A stretch of DNA of 64,000 nt, taken from positions 124,001 to 188,000 of the forward strand of contig NZ_BMQN01000004.1 of the NCBI RefSeq assembly GCF_014648135.1, read 5' to 3'. The notes under the pieces are model-generated. The model did no database searches. It was not told the DNA's origin and was given only the letters and a program-made list of their open reading frames with translations. This document shows, one piece after another, positions 36,718-47,146 of this stretch. Made by a program: the position numbers and the translations under genes. How positions within the stretch are numbered: the stretch's first letter is position 1; each line of letters begins with the position of its first letter. Origin of the DNA: Deinococcus sedimenti. Its GTDB lineage: Bacteria; Deinococcota; Deinococci; Deinococcales; Deinococcaceae.

Positions 36718-38481
36718 TCAGCGCATCACGGTCAGCTGATTGGGGCCCGCCCGGTGGGCGCGGTAGTGCTCGGAATCCGCCGCGTCCACCAGCATGTTCA
36801 CGCCCTGCACGAAGCCCCGCTCGACGACCCCCACGGCGAGACTCACGGGGTCCGGCAGCTCCGGCACGCCCCAGTCGTACTGCCGGACCTGCTCGATCGC
36901 GCGGCGCAGCGGATGCGTGGCGCCGTCCGCGTCCGTCTCGGGGAAGATCACCATGAACTTGCCCTGATCGAAGCGGGCCACCGTGTCCATGGCGCGCACC
37001 TGACCCTCCAGCACGCGGGCCACGGTGCTCAGCACGGTGCTGACGAACAGATCGGCCGGGCCGAGGCCGGGCGGGGCCTGCACGTCCACCCCCACGATCG
37101 CCAGGGCCAGCGGGGCGCGCATCCGCACGCAGCGGTTGTGATGCAGGGCCAGCACCTCCAGACCGAACTGCCGTGAGTGGGCGCCACTCTCCGCGTCCAG
37201 CATCGAGGAACTGCGCCAGCGGTCCAGCATGATCTGCATGGCGGCCAGCCGGCCGCTGGCGTCCTGCACCGTGCCGTCCAGCAACTGAGTGGCGCGGCGG
37301 CGCTCGCGGCGGCCGGTCAGCCGTTCCTGCGCGTCGCGCAGCGCCGACTCGACCCGCAGCTCTGCCCGCTGCCGCTGCTGCCCGGCGCGGTCCTGCGCGT
37401 CCAGTCCGGCCCGCAGGTGCGCGGCCGCCTCTGCATGGTCCTCCTGCGCCTCCGCCAGGTCCGCCAGGGCCAGGTGAGCGCGCGCTGCCAGGTCAGGGCG
37501 GCCGCGGTCCAGCGCGAACGTGACGGTCCAGATCAGGTCCTGGCGGGCCTCGCTGGCGTGACCCTGCGCGCGGGCATGGTCGGCGAGGCGCAGCAGGGTC
37601 TCGCCGTGCTGGTCGGGCCAGCCGTGTTCAGTCAGCGCCAGGCTGCGCTTGAGAAGTCGCAGCGCCGCCGGAGCCTCGCCCTGGGCGTCATGCACGGCCG
37701 CGCGGGCGTCCAGCAGGGGCGCGAGCAGTTCCGCGTCCCCGTGCCGCTCGGCCAGCGTCAGCGCCGCGTCCAGGAAGCGGACGGCGCGGTCCTGATCGCC
37801 CTGCGCGGCGTACGTGCGGCCCAGGCCACCCAGCGCGCGGGCCTGCGCGGCCGTGCCCTCGCCGTGCGTGTAGTGGGCGGCGGCCCGCAGCGTCTCAAGC
37901 GCCGCGGCCGGATGGCCGGCGTCCAGGTGCAGTTCGCCGAGGCCCAGCATGGCGTCCACCGCCTCGGCGTGGTGATCATGGGCGTCCGCGAGTTCCAGCG
38001 CCCGCGTGAACGCCTCCCGGGCGTGCGCTCCGCTGCCCTGGCGCCGCAGCCACTGCCCCAGTTCGGTTCGCAGCGCCTGTTCCTCGCTGCGGGCGCCGAG
38101 TTCGTCCGCCAGGGCGGCCGCGCGGGCCAGAGCGGTGATCCGGGCGTGCGGCTCGGTCAGCAGGTGCGCCTCGCGGGCCGCGCAGTCGAGTTCCTCGGGG
38201 CCGAGCCCCAGGTACTCGAAGCGCTGCCCGGCCGACTGGACCAGCGCCAGGACCTCTGGACCGCCCTGCAGGTTCGCCAGGCGCAGCTCGGCCCGCGCGG
38301 TGCGTTCCGCGTCGTTCAGGCTGCTGGCCAGCCGCCGCGCCTGCTCGGCCAGGTCCACCTGTTCCGCCAGCGGGTGAGGCTGCCCGGACAGGCTGAGCAG
38401 GGCGTCCACCCGCTGCGGCCCAGGTTGAGGGGGCAGCAGCGCCTCGAAGGGGTGCAGGTGGGCGGGCAGGTGAAGGTCCAT
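36718..38481 (-). CDS. TPR protein with degenerate GGDEF domain (paralogue 2)
   Basis: 587 aa with the same plan as the gene at 34827: N-terminal Pro-rich segment, TPR-like repeats (ARALGGLGRTYAAQGDQDRA), a coiled linker, then a GGDEF-fold domain starting SMLDAESGAHSRQFGLEVL. The catalytic loop is ARFDQGKFMVIFPETD and the RxxD motif reads RAMD. Similarity along the whole length shows a tandem duplication. ATG 38481 has GGAGG seven bases before. It lies 97 bp upstream of paralogue 1 on the same strand, so the two may be co-expressed, although paralogue 1 has its own -10 box. Confidence 0.85.
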   Translation of the reverse strand: MDLHLPAHLHPFEALLPPQPGPQRVDALLSLSGQPHPLAEQVDLAEQARRLASSLNDAERTARAELRLANLQGGPEVLALVQSAGQRFEYLGLGPEELDCAAREAHLLTEPHARITALARAAALADELGARSEEQALRTELGQWLRRQGSGAHAREAFTRALELADAHDHHAEAVDAMLGLGELHLDAGHPAAALETLRAAAHYTHGEGTAAQARALGGLGRTYAAQGDQDRAVRFLDAALTLAERHGDAELLAPLLDARAAVHDAQGEAPAALRLLKRSLALTEHGWPDQHGETLLRLADHARAQGHASEARQDLIWTVTFALDRGRPDLAARAHLALADLAEAQEDHAEAAAHLRAGLDAQDRAGQQRQRAELRVESALRDAQERLTGRRERRRATQLLDGTVQDASGRLAAMQIMLDRWRSSSMLDAESGAHSRQFGLEVLALHHNRCVRMRAPLALAIVGVDVQAPPGLGPADLFVSTVLSTVARVLEGQVRAMDTVARFDQGKFMVIFPETDADGATHPLRRAIEQVRQYDWGVPELPDPVSLAVGVVERGFVQGVNMLVDAADSEHYRAHRAGPNQLTVMR

Positions 38482-38652
38482 GCAGTACCTCCGCCGCAGC
38501 TGGCCGCGCGGCCCGGCCGAGAGCCCACGCGTCGGTGCCGGACCGGGTGGGAGGGTGAGACTCCACCTTACTCAGGCGGCGCACGCGCATCAACTGCGTG
38601 CCGACCCCTGGCGGTGGGGGTCGGCGGGGGGCCTGACCGGGCGCGACGCGGG

Positions 38653-39171
38653 TCAGAGGCGCCGGTAGTACAGGCGCGTGCCGGTCAGACCTCCGTGGGG
38701 TTTCAGGGCGTAGTCGGGGATCTCGCCGGCGAACACGTACCCGGCGCGTTCGTACAGGCCCGACGCGCCGCCTTCGCTGGCGGTGTCCAGCATCAGCAGG
38801 GTGCGCCCGTGCGCGCGGGCCAGGGCCTCGGCCTCGCGCAGCAGTGTCAGGGCCAGCCCGCGCCCGCGCGCGTCCGGGGCGGTCATCATCTTGGCGATCT
38901 CGGCGCGGTGCGGCTGGTTGGGGGGCGTGTCGAGGATCAGCGTGACGGTGGACAGGAGCTGCTGGCCCTGCCACGCGCCCAGCACGACGCGTTCTCCACG
39001 CGCGGCGGCGGCCAGGGAGTCCTCCCAGAACGTGCGGGCCTGCGCGGGGTCCAGAGGGTGCATGAAACTCACGGACCCCCCGGTGGCGACGGTGGCGATC
39101 AGCAGGTCGCTCAGGGCGGCCAGGGTCTCGGGAGTGGCGCTCAGCGGCTCGGTGCGGACGGCATCGGTCAT
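38653..39171 (-). CDS. GNAT family N-acetyltransferase
   Basis: 172 aa. Acetyl-CoA loop APDARGRGLALTLLREAEAL and C-terminal GASGLYERAGYVFAGEIPDYA typical of small-molecule acetyltransferases. It begins four bases after the stop of the XRE-cupin regulator, whose last codons contain its GGAGG. The pair therefore looks like a regulator-enzyme unit. Substrate unknown; some such pairs act on antibiotics or amino compounds. Confidence 0.9.
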   Translation of the reverse strand: MTDAVRTEPLSATPETLAALSDLLIATVATGGSVSFMHPLDPAQARTFWEDSLAAAARGERVVLGAWQGQQLLSTVTLILDTPPNQPHRAEIAKMMTAPDARGRGLALTLLREAEALARAHGRTLLMLDTASEGGASGLYERAGYVFAGEIPDYALKPHGGLTGTRLYYRRL

Positions 39172-39175
39172 GGGA

Positions 39176-39787
39176 TTACCTCCGGGCGAGAAAGACGGCG
39201 TACGTGCAGGGGTGCGGGCCAGGATTCTCGAAGGTCACGTCGCAGGGCGTCCCGAAGCCCAGACAGTCGCCGGCTGCGAGGTCCCAGGTCAGGTCGGGCG
39301 CGCGGTGCTCGGTCAGGCGCAGTTCACCCGACTGCACCCACAGCAACTGCTGAATGTGCGCGTAGGAACGGGCGGGCAGCGTCACGCTCGCCCCGGCGGG
39401 CAGGGTGACCTGCACGGCCTCCAGCGGGTGGGTGGGCGCGGCGAACAGCTGGCGGCGGGTGTAGCCGGTCGCGGGGTCACGCCACTCGGGCTGCTGCGCG
39501 GCGCGCGACAGGCGCTCATGTTCGCGCTCCCCGGCGCCCCCCTCGGCGCGCAGGAGCAGGCCTGCCAGCGTCAGGTCGAACGCCCCGGCGAGGCGCAGCA
39601 GCGTGACCGCCGTGGGGCTCATCTCGCCGCGTTCGATACGGCTCACGGCAGCCTTCGAGACCCCGGCGCGGCCCGCCAGGGTTGCCTGGGTCCAGCCGCG
39701 CGCCTCGCGTTCCGCCGTGATCTGCCGCGCCAGTTGCCCGGCCGCCTGTACCGCCCCCTCCTCCCCGTCATTGCGGATCATGGACAT
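39176..39787 (-). CDS. XRE-family regulator with C-terminal cupin
   Basis: 203 aa. Helix-turn-helix (about 20-75): [25 protein letters not shown], quoted here as [20 protein letters not shown]. Cupin domain from about 120 ([20 protein letters not shown], then [11 protein letters not shown]), which would bind a small effector or metal. Start ATG 39787 fits TTGACA-18-GAAACT ending six bases before it; an ATG two codons later and a longer frame to 39871 are alternatives. Divergent from acs across ~200 bp, so it could also control acs, though the GNAT gene is the more obvious target. Confidence 0.87.
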   Translation of the reverse strand: MSMIRNDGEEGAVQAAGQLARQITAEREARGWTQATLAGRAGVSKAAVSRIERGEMSPTAVTLLRLAGAFDLTLAGLLLRAEGGAGEREHERLSRAAQQPEWRDPATGYTRRQLFAAPTHPLEAVQVTLPAGASVTLPARSYAHIQQLLWVQSGELRLTEHRAPDLTWDLAAGDCLGFGTPCDVTFENPGPHPCTYAVFLARR

Positions 39788-39984
39788 GCATTGAGTTTCT
39801 GCAACAAAGGTGGCCGGTGTCAAGGGAATCTTTTGAACCGGGTGCAGTACCCCGCCGGTACCCGCCTGCACGTCCCACCCGGACTCCCACCTTCACCCCA
39901 GTACAGTGGACGCACACACAGCCCACGACCCCGCGCCCGGGGCCACCCGACGGCCCCCGATCCGACCCTCCCGGAGGTTGCCCC

Positions 39985-41958
39985 ATGACCCACACGCCCC
40001 CCCCAGCCAGCGACCATCCCGCCAGCGACCACATCGACGCGATGCTGCACGAGAGCCGCGTGATCGAGCCCAGTGCCGAGTTCCGCGCCCGCGCCCGCGT
40101 GACCCGCGAGGACTACGAGCGCCGCTACCGCCAGAGCCTGGACGATCCCGACACCTTCTGGTCGGAGGTCGCCGGGGAACTCCACTGGTTCAAACCCTGG
40201 ACGCAGGTGCTCGACTGGCAGCCGCCGCACGCGCAATGGTTCGTGGGTGGGCAGACGAACATCGCTTTCAACGCCCTAGACCGCAACGTCGCCCGCGGCC
40301 TGGGAGGCAAGACCGCGACCATCTGGGAGGCCGAGGACGGCGAGGTCCGCACCTACACCTACGCGCAGCTGCTGCGCGAGGTGAAGAAGGCCGCGAACGC
40401 CCTGCGTGACCTGGGCGTGCAGTCCGGCGACCGCGTGACCCTGTACCTGCCCCTGACGCCCGAGGCCGCCATCGCCATGCTGGCCTGCGCCCGCATCGGC
40501 GCGGTGCACTCCGTGGTGTTCGGCGGGTTCTCCGTCAGCGCGCTGGCCGACCGGATCAACGACGCGCAGAGCAAGGTGCTGATCACCGCCGACGCCGGGC
40601 AGCGGCGCGGGTCACTCGTGAACCTCAAGGCGAACGCCGACGAGGCCGCGAAACTCACCCCCAGCCTGGAGAAGATCCTCGTGGTGTGCCGCGCGAACTG
40701 CGACGCGCCCATGCAGGAGGGCCGCGACGTCTGGTGGCACGACGCCCTGAACGCCGCCAGCGACGACCACGACGCGCTCCCCGTGGACAGCGAACACCCG
40801 CTGTTCGTGCTGTACACCTCCGGCAGCACCGGCAAACCCAAGGGCGTGCAGCACACCACCGGCGGGTACATGATCGGCACGTACCTCACCACCCAGACTG
40901 TCTTCGACCTGCGGGACGACGACATCTACTGGTGCACCGCCGACGTCGGCTGGATCACCGGCCACAGTTACAGCGTGTACGGCCCCCTCCTGAACGGCGC
41001 GACCATCCTCATGTACGAGGGCGCCCCCAACCACCCGGACTGGGGCCGCTTCTGGCAGCTGATCCAGAAGCACCGCGTCACGATCCTGTACACCGCGCCC
41101 ACCGCCATCCGCTCCTTCATGCGCCAGGGCGACGCCATCCCCGCCGCGTACGACCTGAGCAGTCTGCGCCTGCTCGGCTCGGTCGGGGAACCCATCAACC
41201 CCGAAGCGTGGATGTGGTACTGGCGCACCATCGGCGGCGAACGCTGCCCCGTCGTGGACACCTGGTGGCAGACCGAGACCGGCTCAATCATGCTCACCAC
41301 CCTGCCCGGCGCTCACGCCAGCAAACCCGGCAGCGCGGGCCTCCCCATGTTCGGCGTGGAGCCCGCCATCATGACCCGCACCGGCGAGGAACTCGGCCCG
41401 GACGAGGGTGGCCTGCTCGTCCTGAAACGCCCCTGGCCCAGCATGCTCCGCACCGTGTACGGCGACGACGACCGCTACCGCAAGACCTACTGGGGTGAGA
41501 TCGACGGCGTGTACTTCGCCGGGGACGGCGCCCGCCGCGACGGCGACGGCTACGTGACCGTCATCGGCCGCGTGGACGACGTCCTGAACGTCAGCGGCCA
41601 CCGCCTGGGCACCATGGAGATCGAATCCGCCCTCGTCGCCCACCCCAGCGTCGCCGAGGCCGCCGTGGTCGGAAAACCCGACGACGTGAAAGGCGAATGC
41701 GTCGTCGCGTTCGTCCTCCCCCAGAGCGGCTACGCGGTCGACCCGAAGGAACTGCGCGCCCACGTCAGCCGCGAAATCGGCGCGCTCGCCCGCCCCGACG
41801 CCATCTACGTCGCCGACGCCCTCCCCAAGACCCGCAGCGGGAAGATCATGCGCCGCTTCCTGAGGCAGATCGCCGCCGGAAAAGACATCCAGGGCGACAC
41901 CAGCACCCTCGAAGACCCCGGCGTGCTCGACCGCATCGCCGCCACAGAGCCCATGTAA
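39985..41958 (+). CDS. acs: Acetyl-CoA synthetase
   Basis: AMP-forming acetate-CoA ligase, 657 aa, normal length. Adenylate-forming core [31 protein letters not shown], and the C-terminal catalytic lysine Lys620 ([11 protein letters not shown]), the site regulated by acetylation in other bacteria. ATG 39985 has GGAGG at 39973. TACAGT at 39902 is a candidate -10. It provides acetyl-CoA from acetate; the accBC genes just downstream on the other strand use it. Confidence 0.97.
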   Translation: MTHTPPPASDHPASDHIDAMLHESRVIEPSAEFRARARVTREDYERRYRQSLDDPDTFWSEVAGELHWFKPWTQVLDWQPPHAQWFVGGQTNIAFNALDRNVARGLGGKTATIWEAEDGEVRTYTYAQLLREVKKAANALRDLGVQSGDRVTLYLPLTPEAAIAMLACARIGAVHSVVFGGFSVSALADRINDAQSKVLITADAGQRRGSLVNLKANADEAAKLTPSLEKILVVCRANCDAPMQEGRDVWWHDALNAASDDHDALPVDSEHPLFVLYTSGSTGKPKGVQHTTGGYMIGTYLTTQTVFDLRDDDIYWCTADVGWITGHSYSVYGPLLNGATILMYEGAPNHPDWGRFWQLIQKHRVTILYTAPTAIRSFMRQGDAIPAAYDLSSLRLLGSVGEPINPEAWMWYWRTIGGERCPVVDTWWQTETGSIMLTTLPGAHASKPGSAGLPMFGVEPAIMTRTGEELGPDEGGLLVLKRPWPSMLRTVYGDDDRYRKTYWGEIDGVYFAGDGARRDGDGYVTVIGRVDDVLNVSGHRLGTMEIESALVAHPSVAEAAVVGKPDDVKGECVVAFVLPQSGYAVDPKELRAHVSREIGALARPDAIYVADALPKTRSGKIMRRFLRQIAAGKDIQGDTSTLEDPGVLDRIAATEPM

Positions 41959-41972
41959 TGCCAGTGAGCAGG

Positions 41973-42003
41973 CCGCGACACTGCCAGGGCTGGGGTGTCG
42001 CGG
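41973..42003. terminator. Hairpin between acs and the 89-aa gene
   Basis: Stem CCGCGACAC/GTGTCGCGG, 13-nt loop, no T-run. Located between convergent genes, so likely a shared terminator. Confidence 0.5.
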
Positions 42004-42016
42004 TCCGCTGGTGAAT

Positions 42017-42286
42017 TCACGTGGCGCTGATCGCGTACTCCGGCGCGTCCGCCCGCCATTCCAGGTGATCCCCGCACCACAGCGGATGCAGGTCCACGCT
42101 GGCCGTGCGGCCCCAGCGCGCCCCGTCATGCGCGGCCCGCACCGTCAACGTGACGGTCCCGCTGGGCTTCGCGGACACCTGAATGTCCAGCTGCCGCAAC
42201 GGGTCCGGGTGGCACCCCCCGAGCAACTGGGTCTGAAGTTCCGGAAGCAGGGGCCGCAGCGCCTGATGCAGGTCGGCAGGAAGCAT
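42017..42286 (-). CDS. Hypothetical protein
   Basis: 89 aa, no family recognised. Starts MLPADLHQALRPLLPELQ (helical), then a segment with alternating hydrophobics (TVTLTVRAAHDGARW) suggesting beta strands, with Trp/Cys near the end (HPLWCGDHLEWRA). ATG 42286 follows CATGCT by six bases, a possible leaderless start. It lies 70 bp after the methyltransferase gene on the same strand. Confidence 0.6.
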   Translation of the reverse strand: MLPADLHQALRPLLPELQTQLLGGCHPDPLRQLDIQVSAKPSGTVTLTVRAAHDGARWGRTASVDLHPLWCGDHLEWRADAPEYAISAT

Positions 42287-42356
42287 GCCCGCAGCATGCG
42301 CCCAGCCGCTCCGGGGCGGAACTGGCCGCGTGGCGCACCCGACTGGCCAGCTGGCC

Positions 42357-42992
42357 TCACGGTTCCAGGGGCCAGACCAGCAGCTGCGTGGCGTCCTGAA
42401 CGGGGAAGAGGTGGGGGGAAACCTCCGCCTCTCTCCCGTACGTGCCCAGCAGGAACCGGGCGTCGTCAGCGCTCACCGTAAGCGGGCAGGTGAGGGTCAA
42501 TGCGGATTCCGGCGGCGTGTCTCCCGGCGCGAGGGGCCGGCCCAGCGCCGCCCAGGTGGCCCGCAGGTGCGCCGGACCGTGCGCCGCCCCCCACACCACC
42601 CCGCCGGGCCGCAGGATGCGCCGTGCCTCCGCCAGCGCCCGCGCCGGATGGGGCAGGTGCGCCAGGACCCGCGCGAACAGCACCACGTCGAAACTCGCGT
42701 CCGGGAACGGGAGCGCCTCTGCGTGCGCGGGCTGCACGCCCGGCCCCGGCGTGGGATCGACCCCCACCACCCGGCCCGCGTGCCCCCGCCGCGCCAGCTC
42801 CCGCAGAATCCGACCGTCCCCCGCGCCCACATCCAGCACGTCCAGGGCAGGGGAGAGGTTCAGTGCGTCCAGCAGCATCCCCTCCGGCCAGGATGTCCCG
42901 GACAGGCGCGAGAGGAGAGCATCCCGCTCCCGCAAACGGGCAGAGGCAGACGCCGGGTGAACCCCAGCCATCTGCCCCAGACCATCCGCCAT
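42357..42992 (-). CDS. Class I SAM-dependent methyltransferase
   Basis: 211 aa. Motif I VLDVGAGDGRILREL, the acidic post-I residue in VVGVDPTPG, a HAEALPFPDASFDVVLFARV post-motif region, and LRPGGVVWGAAHG complete a UbiE/BioC-like Rossmann methyltransferase. Substrate unknown. It starts five bases after the accC stop, so it is likely translated as part of the efp-accBC transcript. Confidence 0.87.
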   Translation of the reverse strand: MADGLGQMAGVHPASASARLRERDALLSRLSGTSWPEGMLLDALNLSPALDVLDVGAGDGRILRELARRGHAGRVVGVDPTPGPGVQPAHAEALPFPDASFDVVLFARVLAHLPHPARALAEARRILRPGGVVWGAAHGPAHLRATWAALGRPLAPGDTPPESALTLTCPLTVSADDARFLLGTYGREAEVSPHLFPVQDATQLLVWPLEP

Positions 42993-42997
42993 GGGTT

Positions 42998-44335
<1,338 letters not shown>

Positions 44336-44345
44336 GCATGCCTCC

Positions 44346-44456
44346 AGCGGGGTCAAAGTGTCTGAGGGTCGAAGAGTCCAAGGGGTCAAAGGGTCAAAGA
44401 AAGTTCACTCTTGACGCCTGGACCCTTCGACCGTTCGACCCTTCGACGTTTTGACG

Positions 44457-44459
<3 letters not shown>
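44346..44459 (-). repeat. Heptad-repeat hairpin element H3 between accB and accC
   Basis: Units of about 7 nt: GGGTCAA AGTGTCT GAGGGTC GAAGAGT on one side, and GGACCC TTCGACC GTTCGAC CCTTCGA on the other, with a central AAAGTTCACTCTTGA. The two halves are imperfect reverse complements over about 45 bases, which would make a long stem in the mRNA. It begins directly at the accB stop and ends just before the accC ribosome-binding site. Confidence 0.75.
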
Positions 44460-45008
<549 letters not shown>

Positions 45009-45194
45009 GGCCCCTCCTTGAAGTTCGGGTGTTCTGCGGGTGCTGCTCCCAATCATGCCCCGTGCCGGGTGAGAGGGAGGTGCCTCCCGCAGCCTAACGC
45101 TCGTTTGGCTGATGCGCAGTCTAGCGGCAATCGTGATTCGGGAACGGTCCCGGGCGCCGGGCGCGGACTGAACTCAGTCCAAGGGAAAACGTGC

Positions 45195-45227
45195 GCGCCG
45201 CCCGCCGGAGAAACCGGGGGCGGCGCA
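45195..45227 (-). terminator. Hairpin after efp
   Basis: GC-rich stem GCGCCGCC/GGCGGCGC with an internal bulge, followed on the minus strand by GCACGTTTTCCC. It may attenuate transcription between efp and accB, or end efp; a TAGACT further on (45118-45123, complement) could be an accB promoter. Confidence 0.5.
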
Positions 45228-45242
45228 GTCACGTCACGTCAT

Positions 45243-45800
45243 TTACGCGCGGCTGAGGTACTGACCCGTGCGGGTGTCCACCTTCACGCTGGTGTCCTGC
45301 TCGACGAACAGGGGCACCTGCACCACGGCGCCGGTTTCCAGCGTGGCGGGTTTCGTGCCGCCGGACACCGTGTCGCCGCGCACACCGGGGTCGGTCTGCA
45401 CGATCTTCAGGATGACCTGGTTGGGCAGCGTGATGCTCAGGGGCTTCTCGCCGTACATGGCGACTTCCACCTCGGTGTTCTCCTTCATGAACTTCGCCGC
45501 GTCGCTGACGAGGCCCTTGCCCAGCGTGATCTGGTCGAAGGTGTCCAGGTCCATGAACACGAAGTCCTCACCGTCGGGGTAGAGGTACTGCATCTTCTTG
45601 CCTTCCACGTAGATGTCCTGCAGCTTCTCGCCGCTGTTGAAGGTGCGGTCCACGATCGAACCGCTTTCCATGTTGCGGAACTTCGTGACGACCTTCGCGC
45701 CGCCGCGGCCCATCTTCAGGTGCGAGTACTCCAGGCACTCCCACAGGCCGCCGTCCATCTCCACTTTCGTGCCGTTGCGCAGTTCAGTCACACTGATCAT
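45243..45800 (-). CDS. efp: Elongation factor P
   Basis: 185-aa translation factor that rescues ribosomes stalled at polyproline, with three KOW/OB domains. The tip of domain I reads HLKMGRGGAKV, so residue 32 is Arg and not the Lys34 of E. coli. The Pro usually before the Gly is Met30. No epmA/B or earP is nearby. Many proteins in this window are proline-rich (TonB-like protein, 287-aa secreted protein, NuoC), so they would depend on it. SD AAGGAGA. Divergent from ctc. Confidence 0.97.
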   Translation of the reverse strand: MISVTELRNGTKVEMDGGLWECLEYSHLKMGRGGAKVVTKFRNMESGSIVDRTFNSGEKLQDIYVEGKKMQYLYPDGEDFVFMDLDTFDQITLGKGLVSDAAKFMKENTEVEVAMYGEKPLSITLPNQVILKIVQTDPGVRGDTVSGGTKPATLETGAVVQVPLFVEQDTSVKVDTRTGQYLSRA

Positions 45801-46021
45801 GTCTTCTCCTTGTCCTCGTCCGGGGCCATCTCCGCACCCGCTGGGTGGGGCGGCCGCGCGGCAACGCCACAGAGTCTAGCAGAGGCCCCCGTGACCCTTC
45901 CACCCGCCTATGCGCGTTTGCTATGCTGTCACGGTTGCACGCCCGCCCCCCGCCCCGCCCCGAGCGGAACCGCGCGGCGAGAGTGAGGCGGCGAAGAACG
46001 TCCCCGAAGGAGAAAGAGCAC

Positions 46022-46732
46022 ATGGAACTGAACGCCAAACCCCGCAAGAGCCAGGAAAAGCTCGCTGAAGGCCTGATCCCCGCCGTCGCCTACAACAAGG
46101 AGAAGAACGTCTCCTTCACCCTCGACAAGAAGGCCTTCGACCGCGCCTTCCGTCAGCAGAGCACCACCGGCCTGTTCGACATCACCATCGAAGGCGGCGA
46201 GACCTTCCCCGCGCTGGTCAAGACCGTGCAGATGGACAAGCGCAAGCGCACCCCCATCCACGTGGACTTCTACATGGTCACCTACGGTGAACCCGTCGAA
46301 GTGAACGTCCCCGTGCACACCAAGGGTAAGAGCCAGGGCGAAGTCATGGGCGGCCTCGTGGACATCGTCGTCCACAACCTGAGCGTCATCGCCCCCGGCC
46401 CCCGCCGCATCCCCCAGGAACTCGTCGTGGACGTCACCAAGCTGAACATCGGTGACCACGTTACCGCCGGTCAGGTCAAGCTGCCCGAAGGCGTGAAGCT
46501 CGCCGGTGACGCCGAGCAGGTCGTCATCAGCGTCCTGGCGCCCCGCCTCAGCGAAGGCGAAGCCGCCGCCGAGCAGCAGGCTGCCCAGGTGGCCGGACTG
46601 GTCGCCGCTGGCGAGATCAGCGAGGAAGCTGCCGCCGCCATCCTGGAAGGCGACGCCACCGTCGAGGAAGCCAAGGCCGAAGCCGCCGGCGAGCCCGAAG
46701 GCGAAGCCACCGAAGAGAAGACCGAAGAGTAA
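46022..46732 (+). CDS. rplY: 50S ribosomal protein L25/general stress protein Ctc
   Basis: 236 aa. L25 domain (about 1-90: MELNAKPRKSQEKLAEGLIPA), TL5/CTC second domain (about 90-175, with HVDFYMVTYGEPVEVNVPV), and an Ala/Glu-rich C-terminal helical region (LVAAGEISEEAAAAILEGDA, then an acidic tail). Binds 5S rRNA. The extra C-terminal part is a known feature of Deinococcus CTC. ATG 46022 has GAAGGAG; the longer frame to 45845 is upstream DNA. TATGCT at 45922 may be the -10. Confidence 0.95.
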   Translation: MELNAKPRKSQEKLAEGLIPAVAYNKEKNVSFTLDKKAFDRAFRQQSTTGLFDITIEGGETFPALVKTVQMDKRKRTPIHVDFYMVTYGEPVEVNVPVHTKGKSQGEVMGGLVDIVVHNLSVIAPGPRRIPQELVVDVTKLNIGDHVTAGQVKLPEGVKLAGDAEQVVISVLAPRLSEGEAAAEQQAAQVAGLVAAGEISEEAAAAILEGDATVEEAKAEAAGEPEGEATEEKTEE

Positions 46733-46742
46733 TCCTCTTCCC

Positions 46743-46778
46743 GAGCGCCGCCCCTCCCAACGGAGAGGCGGCGCTCCT
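46743..46778 (+). terminator. Terminator after ctc
   Basis: Stem GAGCGCCGCC/GGCGGCGCTC with an inner CTCC..GGAG pairing, then CTCGTTGA. Confidence 0.75.
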
Positions 46779-47095
46779 CGTTGACCCCCGCCGCGGGAAC
46801 CGCCCCGGTCCGCGTGTAGGAAGATGGCCCCGGGAATAACCTGCGCCGCTGACGATGTCCTGTGTCCCAGGCTACTGCGCGTCCCTTGTCCCGCCTGATC
46901 CAGAGGTCGGGTGGCACCTTCAGGACAACACGGACCGCAGGAGCGCTGCTGCCTCCGGGGGGCGCTGCCTCTATCACGACTGTCCGGAGGCCTGGCGGTG
47001 CCGTTCCAGGGACATTGAGGAAGGCCCTCTCGGCGTCCTGTGGTGTTGTTCGGCCCATGGCACCGATATCACCCGGCGGCTGTGTCTGTGGACGC
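46779..47095. other. Intergenic region with no confident gene
   Basis: 317 bp between two terminators. Frames are open on both strands but I cannot support any: a minus frame from ATG 47058 (MGRTTPQDAERAFLNVPG...) has no SD and would run antisense through the end of ctc. Base composition is like coding DNA, so a decayed gene or a small RNA are both possible. Confidence 0.4.
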
Positions 47096-47125
47096 GAAAA
47101 AACCGCCCCGGTGAGGGGCGGCTTC
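47096..47125 (-). terminator. Terminator of the secreted P/A/T-rich protein gene
   Basis: On the minus strand AAGCCGCCCC-TCACC-GGGGCGGTTTTTT: an 8-bp perfect stem and a run of six T. The clearest intrinsic terminator in the window. Confidence 0.88.
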
Positions 47126-47146
47126 GCACCTGGAGGGGCGCTGCGC

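Noticed and set aside
46471..47058. 195-codon minus-strand frame
   Set aside because: Its 3' half is antisense to the C-terminus of ctc; no SD and no recognisable domain.
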